DNA from: Prostheceraeus crozeri
Taxonomy: Eukaryota > Platyhelminthes > Polycladida > Euryleptidae
Assembly (NCBI GenBank): GCA_907163375.1
Contig: CAJQUW010009227.1
Location: 186,001 to 250,000, forward strand
DNA: 64,000 bases
Direction of reading: 5' to 3'
Shown here: positions 1 to 13,000 of the stretch, in pieces
Layout of the letters: every line of letters starts with the position of its first letter
Numbering within the stretch: position 1 is the first letter of the stretch
The notes under the pieces: model-generated
Seen by the model: the letters and a program-made list of their open reading frames with translations, nothing else
The model's database searches: none
Told to the model about the DNA's origin: nothing
Position numbers and translations under genes: made by a program

Positions 1-998
1 GCTGGGCTAACTCGCTCTTCAAGAAAGTCAATTTTTCAAGAATACAAAAACTATAAAACGTAATGCTAACACTTGCGATAATTTATCCATCATAAGCACA
101 ATTCTCATCACTTCAAACTCGGATACTTTTATATTTTAAATTTTCAGCTATCCTGTCCAGTGCGGCCTTCAGTTTAACTTGCAATATCTATGCTAATGAG
201 TTCATTTTAGATAAAGCGTTCTTAACATTTGCGACGCATCAATATAAAAGCAACCGATAAAAAATAACAATGAGAGTATCAATGGTGAACTTTCCCATGA
301 CTTTTAACATGCATTGTCAGTGTTATACATTAGAGATTTCGAAGACTCAGTTTACGCTACTCAACTTAGATGTCATGGCTGTTTACACAAATTGCAGAGT
401 CAACACATGATTTCATTCATGACCGCACTTATCGCGCATCTAATAGCAGTTTGATAAGTTGCGCGGCTTCCGTAGAGGATCACTCATTTAATTTTCACTA
501 AGACTGATTCGGGAGAATATTTTGAAGATTTTGCATGTAAATCTCTCACAAAGCGGCGGTTATCAGATTTCCTCTTCCTGTTCACGGAGATCGGCGTCTA
601 TTCCATATTCACACCTACACGGCCTCTCATTCGTCCGCTTACAGCCAAGGAGCTTCATCACATGTACGATGTCCAGCGAAACGTCGCGAGTGAGAGGGCC
701 ACCCGACCTGAGTGATACTTAAGGAAATTTTTAGAATCCCTCTCTTATTATTTTTGAAATCCCAAGATATTGGGAATCACGCTGCCACGTGAGAACTTCC
801 CAGAGAACGGTGACTTCATTCACTTCACAAACGACGTAAGAAGGGAATTGCAGCAAACGACGAATAGCTTTTCCTTGTTTGTTGGAGTGTTAGCTGATCC
901 AATCGGTGTGACCTCAGAAGTGTGTCGTCTGTGAACTTTTGACACATTCATTTTAGTTCAGTGCTCACCCACCGAGACGCTTTTATACTCATCGCACC
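1..998 (+). promoter_or_regulatory. Upstream region / putative promoter and 5' UTR
   Basis: No coding exon was recognised before 999. A canonical E-box (CACGTG) lies at 786-791. A TATA-like tract (TTTTATACT, near 981-989) sits only about 10 bases before the first ATG, too close to be an ordinary TATA box. The transcription start cannot be placed from sequence alone, and a non-coding 5' exon further upstream is possible. Confidence 0.25.
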
Positions 999-1131
999 AT
1001 GGAATTGTTATGTTTTAACTTTATCACCGTCAGATTGCGCCGGACTATGTCCTCACCGAAATCAGTATTTGTGATTTTATTCTTTTTATTTTTACAAAGA
1101 AGTGCAGAGTCAAGCTCAACGTCATGTGAAG
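999..1131 (+). CDS. Exon 1: start codon and signal peptide
   Basis: The ATG at 999 opens a frame that reaches a GTGAGT donor after 1131 (phase 1). A second in-frame ATG at 1047 begins MSSPKSVFVILFFLFLQR, a compact signal peptide with a hydrophobic core and a likely cleavage site near the Ser-rich ...SAES... stretch. The later ATG gives the better signal peptide; from 999 the core is preceded by a 16-residue basic leader. The exon ends in Cys-Glu-Gly/Asp and joins the FTP exon in phase. Which Met is used is uncertain. Confidence 0.7.
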
Positions 1132-4012
1132 GTGAGTGTATATCTAGACATGAAATGAGTAAGAATTGTAGTGAATACCATATGAAAACTCATGGCATTG
1201 CAACAGACAGGCGCGTAAAGTCAGGATTTTCGCTCGGGGAGGATGATTTTCAAAATTGCATTCTTACATATAAGGCTGCTACGTAGTCGATCTTTGTCAA
1301 TCTCTACTTGAAGATCTCTCATAAGTCAGCTACAAAGACTGCTTAATTATCTGCGACAGAGGAGTTACACTTAAATGTTTCCTTGAATGTCTAGTGATTT
1401 GTGGATGAATATGTGAATGATTACGAAGTCTGCAGAGCTGATCATGAAGAACGGACCACCTGCATTATGCTTAAAATCAATCAATTCTCATATCTTCCAA
1501 CAACTTGTTATACATTATTCGAGAGCTTACATTCTCAGGTTTCAAGTATGATTGACTTGGACCTGTTATTGTATTCGCTGAGCAGTGCTCAAGCTTATGA
1601 AGATTGCTCAATTTACAAATCGTAACTTTTCAATAAGATAACATGTGAATATGATAATGAATTAAGCACTGGAAGAACGAGTATTTTCTGAGCCTTCATT
1701 TGATATACTGGTCATCAAAATCGATGAACTGGGAAAATAGTGATATCGTAAAGTTATCACAAAACCATGACTCATTTGTCTGAAAATGTTATATGCTCAC
1801 TTTTTTCATCAAAATGTTCATGTTTGGTATCTTCAGAATCCTTGCAAAAGTTGTTTTTTCAAACTTCAACACTTTTCTTATTACTACTAAAGTACACAAA
1901 GACCATGCAAAGTGAGCGAAGGTTCAAAAGAACACAAATTAGTGAATACATGTCTTTGTTCTCTCACAGTGACTACAGATTTTTTACCTTGCATGCTTGT
2001 TGTGCAGCGCGATGACAATCAATTGAGTATCAGCACAATTCAGGTGGTCCGATTTTTATCAGGCCTTTCTACATGTATATAATGCTGTTGGCTACACTAT
2101 ACAGAATACATGAACTGCAGCACTGAAATTACAGACAGGGACAAAGAGAATCGTGAGTTCTAGTCAGTGTTTAGTTAGCGAATGAAATAAGTTACATGTA
2201 ATTGTCTTTATTTTTGGATAACTTCTGATGTACTGCATAACCAAAAATTTTCACTAAATGAGTAGCTCCACTTGAAATATGTCACTTACTCGAAAGTCAA
2301 AATGAAAATAGATTATTAGAAAGGCAGTGGATCGCATGAAAGAAAATGATAAAAATTGAGCTTGTGATCACAGATTGATGAATTTCGTTCCCATCTTTTG
2401 CTTGATTAATCTGCATATAATCCATTGTCAGTTATCTTGACCAAAATGATATTCAGAAATGCATTTAAAATATTTTATAGGCAGCTGTATGATTTCAGCG
2501 ATGCCATTGATTTTTGAAAATTGATCGTCATTTTGAATTAGTTATCTATGAAAATGAGGTCTTCTGATGACGTAAATGATAGGTTTCTGAAAAGGCTTCT
2601 TCTAAGTCGTTCATACCTTTACTGAAATGATTTTTGATTTTCTTTTTTAAGTAGCAAATGAGAGATTATTATTATTATTATCTGGAACACACTAGAATGC
2701 ATAGGATTTAAACACACTCATTGTTTGCCAGTTTATCAAGATCCCTCCGCTCTGTTCGTTGGACTTTCAAGACTTAGCCTATTACTCACGACAGACACTC
2801 ATTTCATCTACAATTCATTCACGGAAAGACAATGAGGCCTTGTTGCATATTGTCATTGCGTCCATTTGGAGGTACAAATAAATGGAAAGATTTCTTCTGA
2901 TAATTCCACGAATGAGTTAGGAAAAAGGGCAACATTGAGGACACATTCACGTGTGGCTGATGATTTGGAATGCTACTTGTTGCTGTAATGAATTGTCGCA
3001 ATTCGTATATTTCTCATTTCCTCATTCCCCGATCAACTAATATAATGGAGGTCGACTTATATGCCACTTCTTTATACAAAGCTCTCTGGTTGGAGTGCAA
3101 AATCAGACAGGGCGCTTGTCTAGAAGGGAAGCATAGCATGTTGAATGCTAATAAAGTGGTACAATCTGCTGACATAGTTATCGAAAAATAAGCAGCCGAT
3201 TCAGCAGTTTACCCAGACCTTAGGCGCGAAGAACAATGCCTTAAACTTGCTATCAAGGCAAGGGACGATGAATCTCATCTCCTGCATGGATGCATTTCCG
3301 GTAATGTGAGGCCAACAAGACGACTCAAATCCAGAAGAATATTATCGGACAAAATGAATGACCTCCTCTCCACAGGCAACGACCATCAAAGGTGTCATAT
3401 CGAACGTACGTGGCGAAGTAGTTGTAATAACTCTAGCTGTCAACCGCGACGATTTCTGCCGACTCCAACTCCAAAGCCACCCGGTCATGACCTAAACAGA
3501 AAGACCTGGGTACTCCTAAATCGACTAAGAAGTGGATTTGGGAGATACAAAGACTTCCTATTTCTCATCGGCCTTCCACCAACCAATCGTTGCTTCTGCG
3601 GAGACCCGCAGACCCCCTCCCATGTTCTCCAATGCACCTTTATTGACATTCGCGGAGACATGGTGTCGGTTGACGAACGCTTCCGATCGTGGATTGAAGA
3701 AACCTCTCTGACTTTATAATCCTTTTCATTCTTCTCACTTCCTGTCCATATTTTGTATCTGTAATTGTCTATACGAATATATATATATGATCATAAGTAA
3801 TCGCCATGAGACTTAATGATAAAGATAAATTAAAAAATTCAACGTAGTCTCAAGACAAAATTGTTTATTCACGAATTTTCGTCTAAGACTTCATCAGGTG
3901 AACGAAGTAAATGTCTTCATCACATTTACTTCGTTCACCTGATGAAGTCTTAGACGAAAATTCGTGAACAAATAATTTTATCTTGAGACTACGTTGAATT
4001 TTTTTAATTTAT

Positions 4013-4043
<31 letters not shown>

Positions 4044-7000
4044 GCAGTTTACACACCAGAATTTACGAAGTTTCAGTGACTGTCAAAAGGTGGATCACAC
4101 AGCACAGAGAAACAGACGATGATAAGTTCTCCAGCGAAGTTTGTGAACGATTTTTTCGTGTGCCTGCTATCTTCTTAATTATTGATCGGAAGGAGTGACT
4201 TCATCGAGAAAGCTTGTGCTCAATGATATGAATTCTTCGAATCTGACGGAATTGTGGCGGTCGAAGCATTTTGGAAGAATTCACAGCAGTCTGTAAAGCG
4301 GTGAAATATTATTTTTGCCATTTAACCGATATATGTCAATTTTTTTCTACCCACTTGGTAAGTTCCTGTCTGCACCATTGCTTTGAATCAGTTTGCACTC
4401 TAAATAAACCGACGCCCTTTAAGCAATCTGATTTTGTAGGTTGGAGATGTAAATTTATCTACTTAAAAATCTAAGAATCCCAGATGCTCAAAAGTCGGAA
4501 GAAGCCTAAATTTATCTGCTGACATCTCAATCGTGTGATCATTTTGATGCTAATAAAGTATTTTCGTTTTGCTACGACACTAGTGTAACTAAAACTGAAT
4601 CCCTTTATGTTGAAACAGTGAACACGGTAAATAATTATGTAATAAGCAATAGATAAAGGTCGACGAGTGAACTGTTCACTTGAATAATCTGACTTTGACA
4701 TTTCTTGCTGAAAATAAGAAGAAAATTTACTTCTAAAAGGAAGGAATTTGAAAATCTCGAAAAGGGTCCACTTTTGAAAATCGATCACTTCTGTAAGAAA
4801 TGGACCACTTTCAATTAGTTCAAGTGGGCCCTATTAATGCATCTCGGGGTCATTATTTGTTCCTTGGGATATAGATTTCCCATGCCTGCCGCAGAAAGGG
4901 CGACTGATCTGATAGCTTATCAATTTTATAAAGTTTTTCAGAATGCGACACCATGTAAATCGATAGACATAAGCATTAACTGTTATGTCACATAACCAAA
5001 TAGTTGATATGCTAAAATGTACATAACATTCACTCATATTAAGATAAAGCAATTAATAAATGGCATTTTGAAAATAATCTGCAAACTGCTACGAGCATAT
5101 TTCCAAAATCAATACCATGACCTCCGTAGAACTCTCTACTATTGACACGCATGAGAGTGATTATTTGCTTGCGGTTTCAGCAAGCTAAAGGTTGTGCGCT
5201 GGAAAAATCTTGGAGAGGCGAATGTGAATGTATTCCAGAATGATAGACGCCATCTGCAAAAGATGAAATTTTTCATCAGTTTATTGTTGAGTGAAGAGTG
5301 TGGAATATCCTAAAACAACTTGAGTAGCAAACTTTGTTGTGAAATTTGCTAATGTTCATGTCATTTCATTAAAATCATTATCGTCTGCATGAATTTCACA
5401 GACTGTTTCTTTATCTCTATTCCTGTGAGAGCTGAAGTACCGGAAGTGCCCAAACATGCTACAGAACGTTAGTAAAACCCTGGAATCTATGGAAACTATG
5501 GCCATAAATGTCATTTGAAATTGCTCGTAGGACATGACATGTATGAGAATGCATAAATTGTTTGCTTTATGGTACATTTGCGCTACGTGTCCAAAATGTT
5601 ATTTTCAACAACTTGGCAAAAAACATTGGTCAACTATCATTTCAATAAATACGTGTACCTGTACCGAAGCATTCATCTCAGCAGATAAATATAATGGATC
5701 TTTCAAAATATCGATAAGCATAAACATTGAATACCTGAGGCATAAATGTCTTAAATTCCTATCGTTGATAAATCCTGCCATGCATCAAGCTGCAATATAA
5801 ATACCCAAAGTGACCAATGTTTACTACGATTTAGTCTGAGAATTTGATGCGTGTGTTTTCAGACGTACTTCTATTATACACGACATTCCTCATTGTTTGT
5901 TGTCTGTAAAATGATGTTTCGATGCAAATCAAATGGAAGTAGTGGATAGAACCAGCTGTTCACAGACTGTTGTCACATCTGCATCTATTCATCCAATCTA
6001 GTTATTCCTTTAATATTTTAATCATTTTCAATCCATGAAATTTGTGCATATATGTACACTGTAACAAGTACTTAATACCAAAGTTGGAGAGGCCAGGTGT
6101 GGCGCCTCTGTCCTGATTTTTGCAAGGAATTAGCAGTAAACACCGACATCATATTTTTAAAATTTGAGCCCAGACTTCTCTATCTATATGTAGATGCGCA
6201 GCATTACTTTTGTGCCGAAATTTTAATATGCTGTGTATTAACCTTTTCAGCCCGGCTGTATAAAAATGCCCTGATTTGTATTCCGGCAAAGATGCAAGAT
6301 ATTGTTGAAACATAGAATTTATTTCAAAGATCACAATGACAGATGGCACTGTTCAAAGCAATCTATATGTAAAGCACTCACATCCGGAACAACGATAACC
6401 GGTTTCGCGGATTATCTCACCTGGATTGGCGTTTCTTCTGCACTTGGTCAAGTATTCGTCGCTGGAATCTCGCTGTATGAGATAATGGAATTTGTCTTCT
6501 ATTGCTTGATCCACTCAAGCGAAATAAGGAATCAACCACACTTCCAATGTATAGTTGGATATAATGTGTAATTCTGAGATCTTGGAAAATATTTTTTGGT
6601 CAAAACATAGCCGTTGACCACTCCGAACCTTTGAAGCAAATGTATAAGTTTCTTCGGCCAGACATATGATTTCCTACTGCATGAAATTGAAGACAACATT
6701 TGGTCAACTCAATTAGTACTATTCATTATCTTGTTGTAATCATCGATGCATTCTGGTTTGTCATATGTAATCAATTCGTGGTTTCTGTTGAATCGTTCTT
6801 TCTGAACGGTAGTTGCTGTATGAGCAGCACTCAACACAAAAACGTCATTATCAGCATACTTCACAATAAGTTACCCGATCATCGTATACTCGAATTCATT
6901 GGTTTTTGTAGATTGGTTGTTTTTAGTTTCTATTGGTGACATTCCAGCTCATTGGAAATGAGCAGATAAGTTGTTTAAAATCCTGCAGGAAGGGTGTGTG

Positions 7001-10000
7001 CGGGCGCTGCCCGCCCTTCGGCCTGAAAGGGTTAAAGTCGACCGAAAGACGCTTGAAAAAAGGATGAGAATCGATGCAAATTGCCAGGAGTATCTACAAC
7101 ATAAATAGCAATTAGTGCATGTTTAGCCGATGGCAAGTTAATTGACATTCCATAGATGACCACACAATTACTAGGCTAACTCTTCTTTCTTCTGCCGGCG
7201 CTGTGGCTTTGTGGCAGAGTTCTCACTCTGTATGCGTTCGGGAGACCTGCGTTCAAATCTCCGTCGGTCAAACCTAAAAAGGCCCTTAAAATATGTATAA
7301 TTTCTTGCTAAGTACTCAGCACAATAGAGTGAAAATGGGATAAATAGGCAAAAACTCGGTTGGATAAAAGAAAGTCGCTTGACTAATGTGCTTCCGAGTA
7401 TTCAATGTTCATATATCTTAGTCATTATGGAAGCTAGATAGTCCCTATTGACAACAAAGGTATGTCATAGTACATTGAATATCTAAAGAGAATGACAATG
7501 ATTAAGTCAATAAAGGACACCAACACCCTTGTTTCCCTTACCGCATTCGCCTGATCCAGGAATCGAACCGAAGTCCGCAGTGCAGACGAGCTCGCACCCT
7601 CCTCACTAGGCCACGCTGACGGTACAAAAGGAATGCGAGCGAAGGCAGAAGTCATCTCTAAGTGATATCGACAGCATATTGAATATCACCCTTGAAACAA
7701 GTAGTCTCTATCTAAACAAAACAAAAAGTTAAGGATAGGATGTAGCATGGAGTCAGCATGCAGTTTCACTTTACCTTCAGTGCCTTGCTAGCTTCAGTGT
7801 TGCTCGTAGGGGCCAGGAACCCAACAGGAACCAACTCTGATACCAAACAGCCAAATTATCGCTACCCCAGACACAGCCATCAAGCTACCGTTCTCGGACA
7901 CAGTGATTCATCATTACGGATTCCTAAGAATTCCTAAGAATTCATCATAATAGTGAATTCATTCTGAAGACAGGAATTTTCAGATAGACTTTCCTGACTT
8001 AGCCCTAACCTATTTTCCCATCATATTCCTTTAGAAATACCGTTTTTGATGGAACATCCTGTTTCCTTTTTGACATTTTTAATCATGCCTACCCCATCGA
8101 AGGCACGAAGCCTAGACAACAGCCTTCATGCGCTCGCAACTCTCACCAGGCTATGGTTAATAGACTCCGGACAGACTAGAACCTCAGACCTTCTTAACTT
8201 TCTTACCGAAACGCAACCTTGACGCCAACTGAGCTATCACCACATCAATGCCTATCATGCATGTACGTATATATTCCATTGGATCTGCTACAGAGAGATG
8301 TATCATATTGCACACGCATGTCCTTGCAAGATTCCCATTCATTTTCTGTGAATATCAAGTAATTGTGGGACACGGATTTTCATAAACCAATTTGTATTTT
8401 TAGATGTCCATATTGGACTCAACTTGATGACAAATATTTTCAATGTTTCCACGTGAAAGTTTCATGAGAATTCAATGATATATTGCCGAAAATGTTTGAT
8501 GCTTGTGGAAATGAACTATTTGGTTAGCTTCCTGTTTTGACAGCGGTATTATTGTTTTTCTTAAGTAAAGGTGTAGTACTTGTAAGTGGTAATCAGCTGG
8601 ATAGATGAACAAAAATCGCACGCATTTTCACTTAGATGTACTTGTCAACGGCTGAATCATTGGGTTAGAATCAGTCACATGTGCTATTCTAAACTTTTCT
8701 TTTGTTCTTCATGCCCCAACTTATAATTCCCCGGATGTGCCGCGACCTTGAGTCAATGTCCATTCTAGTCAACTTCAGCTAAACAAACTATTTCTATGAT
8801 AATGAACACATACGAACATAGTAAACAATCGATTCTGTGGCTGATATGAAACACGCTGAAGGCACATGTGGAGAACATGCAGGTGCGGTGCTGAAGGCAA
8901 GATGACGGACACGATGATGCAGCAGCAGTTAAGATGGTTTGGACACGTGGGCCGAGGCTCGGAGGACTTGGTGGCGAAATCTGCTGCATCAGTTTCTATC
9001 AAATTCTAAGATATTTTCATTTTTTGATAAAAATGGAATTCAAAATTTGAATTGGAAATTCAATATTGGAAAGAGCATACGCCATTGGTGTATGGACGAT
9101 TGACTCATTGAAACATCAAAATTAGAGCGAGGGGCATTAAGACCTCCCGACTCTTCAAAACTCAAAATATCCCGGGAAAAATGGGGCTAAATAGTATGTG
9201 TTGGATTTACGTTGCTTTTTTAGTTTTGCTAAAATAGGGTATTTCTTCTGTGTTTGGTTTCATATCGGTACTCTAATATCTTATATATTATCCAATATCT
9301 ATGGTTCATTCAATAACCTTCATTTTTCAGATTACTCTCACGTCACATCTCACATTGGCCAACAATACGCGCATCAGATATCCCGAGTGAAGCATGACGG
9401 ACTCCTCCACGAAAACAATGTCGTGGATAAAGACATTTATACGTGTACAAAGACCAAATGTCACGACGACATAATTCCTTGGTGGAGACTTGACATGGGC
9501 ACAGTGGTCAATGTGTCAAAAGTTACTCTTTTTCCGCCCTTGGAGGACAGTAAGTCACTGATTTTTTTATAGATTCATTTCGTTTAAGCTTTATGAAAGG
9601 TCTACATGAATGATTTGTTTGGTTCCCTTTAAAGTTGTGCTTTAATGACGATATTTTAATGAATAATATAAGCAAATTTACTATTGGCTTTATTTAGCAA
9701 AAAATATCGACAAAGAGGTCACTGCAAGGTTGCTAAGAACACCGAATTTCATCCACAACATTGATTTAAAATCTCAAGACTCCATTCTATTTGTCTTGGG
9801 ACCTGTAATTTTTTGCATACATATGAAAAATGAAATGTTTCATTATAGGACGAAATTTGGTGATAATCAACTGTAAATGATCTGAAAAGATAATAAGATG
9901 TCTTCTATCAATATGTGGTAATAGTCAACTGTAAATCTAAAATTGAATTAAATTGGTTTTCAAATGAAATGAATTTTAGACATAAATTATGTCGTGACGT

Positions 10001-13000
10001 CACCAAGTAAAAATGTGGAAATAATCGATATGATGACAATTGATACAGAATTAAATTCCTACTGAAAAGCTTCAGTATTAGTGACATTTCGCCTTAAAGA
10101 GCAGCATCATTATTCAGTTACACTAAGATTTATCAAATATCAAAAATTCCATAAAAATTCTATGGAAACCACTTCGCAAATTTAATCTTTACTAGCTACA
10201 TTTTGTTTTAGGGTGATAAAATTTTAGTCCACATGGAATGACAATAATTAATCTAAGAGTTGACCGCTGCAAACATGACTCGGTGATTCATGATAAAGAC
10301 GCTGTAGTGCATCCAAAACTCTACCCTTAGATGACTCACCACAACATTTTGTTTTTACATTAGCTAATTTGTAATCAAATAGTGATCTCCCGTGATAGCT
10401 ATACCAGTGGCAGTTCAGGAACAATGCTTTTGTCAGCGTCTCAGGTTTTATTGAAATAATACATAATTGCGAGTACATTCATGTACACATGAAAAGCGTT
10501 GTTTTATTTTAACCGATGGCCTCGTTGATTGGTCTTCGTTACCCTCAAATTGACGGATCATTTTCTTGGTGCTTGCAATTCCTCTCCCCCTCCCACAATA
10601 CTCCCTAGGTTACATGGATTTATCCAAAAATCCAATGTGCAATACATCCCTAGTTTACTGAAATCATCTTTTCGTTCATTAAAGATTCTAATATGAAGTT
10701 GTACATGTAAGTAAACAAAATTGGTCACGCTTGAAAGTCTTGATATTTTCCAGAGCCATCATGTTTCAAATTGCGTTGGAGTGTGAAAACAGTGGTTCTA
10801 GGAAACACACTAATATGTATGCATAGATGTCAGGTTTCTATTAGAGGTGTGCGTAGCCGACCCTGTCCGAATGCGGGCTGTGGTAGGGTTTACTTCCAGA
10901 ATGAGATGCTTTCCATTTATGTTAAAGTTAGTCGGGTCTTGTCCAGAATGGGATCCGGGCAGGATATTGTTGCCCCGCGGCCCGCTTCAATGGTATATCA
11001 GGTTAGTATACCTAGCCATTTGGATACATTAGAAACTTATGCTGGAACAATGAATTATCAAGATTCACTCTCATCATCAAGATCAAGATCATCAAGATGC
11101 TCTCCTGTTCCTAATTAAAGCATATGGGTTGCATATGCATATCCCTGCATGGTCCGATTCCCTTTCTAGTCAATCGCATTCGGATTGGTTAATAAAAGTG
11201 GAGTTTTTAATGACTCAAAATGTAAAATATTTTCGCTTTGTGTTCTTTTACTACTTATTCGTTTTCCGCCATTCCCTTGTTCATCATAACATCAAATCTA
11301 AGGTTTCATAAACTAAAATTACAATGACAAGTTATCAGGTTTTTGTCAGAGAGCAGTAGAACTATAGCGATTAGAAAATTATAATTCTTAAAATTCAATT
11401 GATAGACATGATAAAATGAAGCTGGTCTGGGGAGTTATTTGCATAAATCGACAAATGTCAAGATGGCTTGCAAAAAAATGAACAATTGCATTTAACACAA
11501 TTTATGTACTATACGTTATTCATATGCATAATAATTGCATATAATGATGGGTGTGCATGCTGTTGATTGATAGGCCTATAAAATAACGGTATTTGAAGTC
11601 AGCGTTTTACAATTTTATAGAATTACATACCAATCATATTTCTGTAACGTTCGGGTAAATATATGGAGATAACTGGTGACTAATTACTCAGTTCGGATTG
11701 AAATGGTCTGATCCGGTAGGGTTCGGGCTATAAGTGACGTGATCGGGTCGGGTTAGGGTTACTGATCGTGGCTCAGCAGTTTCTACAGGCAGCAGTCATT
11801 TCGATATGTCGACTGCTCCAGCATGAGTAGGCGATTTTATTAAAAACTATCCTGTATTCAGTGCGTTTTGCTAGAACTGAATGTAAATGCTGTTGATGCA
11901 AAACGTACACATACAAGTTGTCTTCCTCATCATTAAGCATCATTAAGTTCACAACAAACGAGACATGGAATTGAAAATTCAAGCGAAGTTTTCTAAATTC
12001 TGTATATTTCACATGCCTATATTTACGCAAGTGGCTGCATGTAAAAACTGTTCTCGTCTTTTACTGTGCATTGCGTGACTGGAAATTGTACCAAATAATA
12101 GTAATTTGAATTTAATATACAAAACAATCACATCGTGACGGAATTATATCCGTAAGTGTCAACCGAAGAGGTTAGACTTTCATGATTGATAAAGATGTGA
12201 AGCAAAAAAATTTGATTATTGGTTTTGCTGTGTTTATCTATGGTATTGTACATTTCATTAATCTAATTGAAATGTATGTGGGTATCAAAGTAGATCGAAA
12301 AAATGAGCTTGAAGGATTCGTATTTGACGATACACATGTACTGTAAATTCAAAGAGATTCTTGCACAACGACTGATGTCAATTTCAAGATTGACTGAAGT
12401 TTCTTGGTAAATTTGTGAAGTAGTGTGCTTATGAAAAGTAGTCATACGTGGAAGTTTCTCTGAAATTGATGTGCACTACTTTAATAATAAGCATATTTAT
12501 CGACATACGTGTCATGGATTTATTCTGATCAATATCGGATCCATCACAATGGTAGCCAGTGTGAATGAAACGGAAACACGGTGTGCACTTCATAAGAGAC
12601 CTACATGCAAGCTTATCTATCATATCCCTGGCTTTATCAACGATAACAACAGTCAATAGAACAAGATCAAAGAACTTTCTAAGCAAGATATGTGCCTGGC
12701 CAGATGAGGTGAACAGTGATGTTTACACTAATCTGGTAAGGGCTTCATATTAGGTCACTTGTGTAAACAGAAGCTCGAAAGTTCACTTAATTCTTGTATA
12801 ATCTACTTACTTGTTGTAATTGTACACAATCACTTCGCCTTTCTGTAATGATCTAGTTACATACAGTGTAGCATTATGATATCACAAAGAAGCCTAAATT
12901 GCATTTACTTGAATCATGACCTGAATACTTGCAACGAAAATATGGATGTTACATTGTTATCACAGAATTTGACAGGTCGTCTCTTCTTCTGTTTGGCCAG

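Larger units (their letters stand above)
3203..4052 (+). mobile_element. 5'-truncated non-LTR retrotransposon insertion with target-site duplication
   Basis: The insertion is bounded by the 10-bp direct repeat AGCAGTTTAC (3203-3212 and 4043-4052) and ends in a (TA)n tract, as expected of target-primed reverse transcription. The left part encodes the C-terminal end of a LINE polyprotein (next entry); the right part is a palindrome followed by the TA tail. It sits inside an older dispersed repeat, which dates it as the younger insertion. Confidence 0.7.
3105..4440 (+). repeat. Dispersed repeat family E, copy 1 (interrupted by a LINE insertion)
   Basis: The segments 3105-3212 and about 4043-4440 align piecewise with 12970-13450 (plus) and with the reverse complement of 58660-58935. 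Shared blocks include GATCGGAAGGA, CGAAGTTTCAGTGACTG, GAATTCACAGCA and TAAGTTCCTG. Copy 2 is continuous where copy 1 is split, so 3213-4042 is a later insertion. No transposase or reverse-transcriptase motif was recognised in the repeat. Confidence 0.65.

Noticed and set aside
8165..8252. Functional tRNA gene on the minus strand
   Set aside because: Good A and B boxes, but no convincing acceptor stem or cloverleaf; treated as a SINE or tRNA relic.
10771..11118. 115-codon open frame near a GC-richer patch
   Set aside because: It overlaps hAT-like terminal sequence, has low-complexity Ser/Arg runs and no splice logic.
11740..11760. GGGTCGGGTTAGGGTT resembling telomeric repeat
   Set aside because: Only one TTAGGG-like unit; better explained as part of a GC-rich mobile element remnant.
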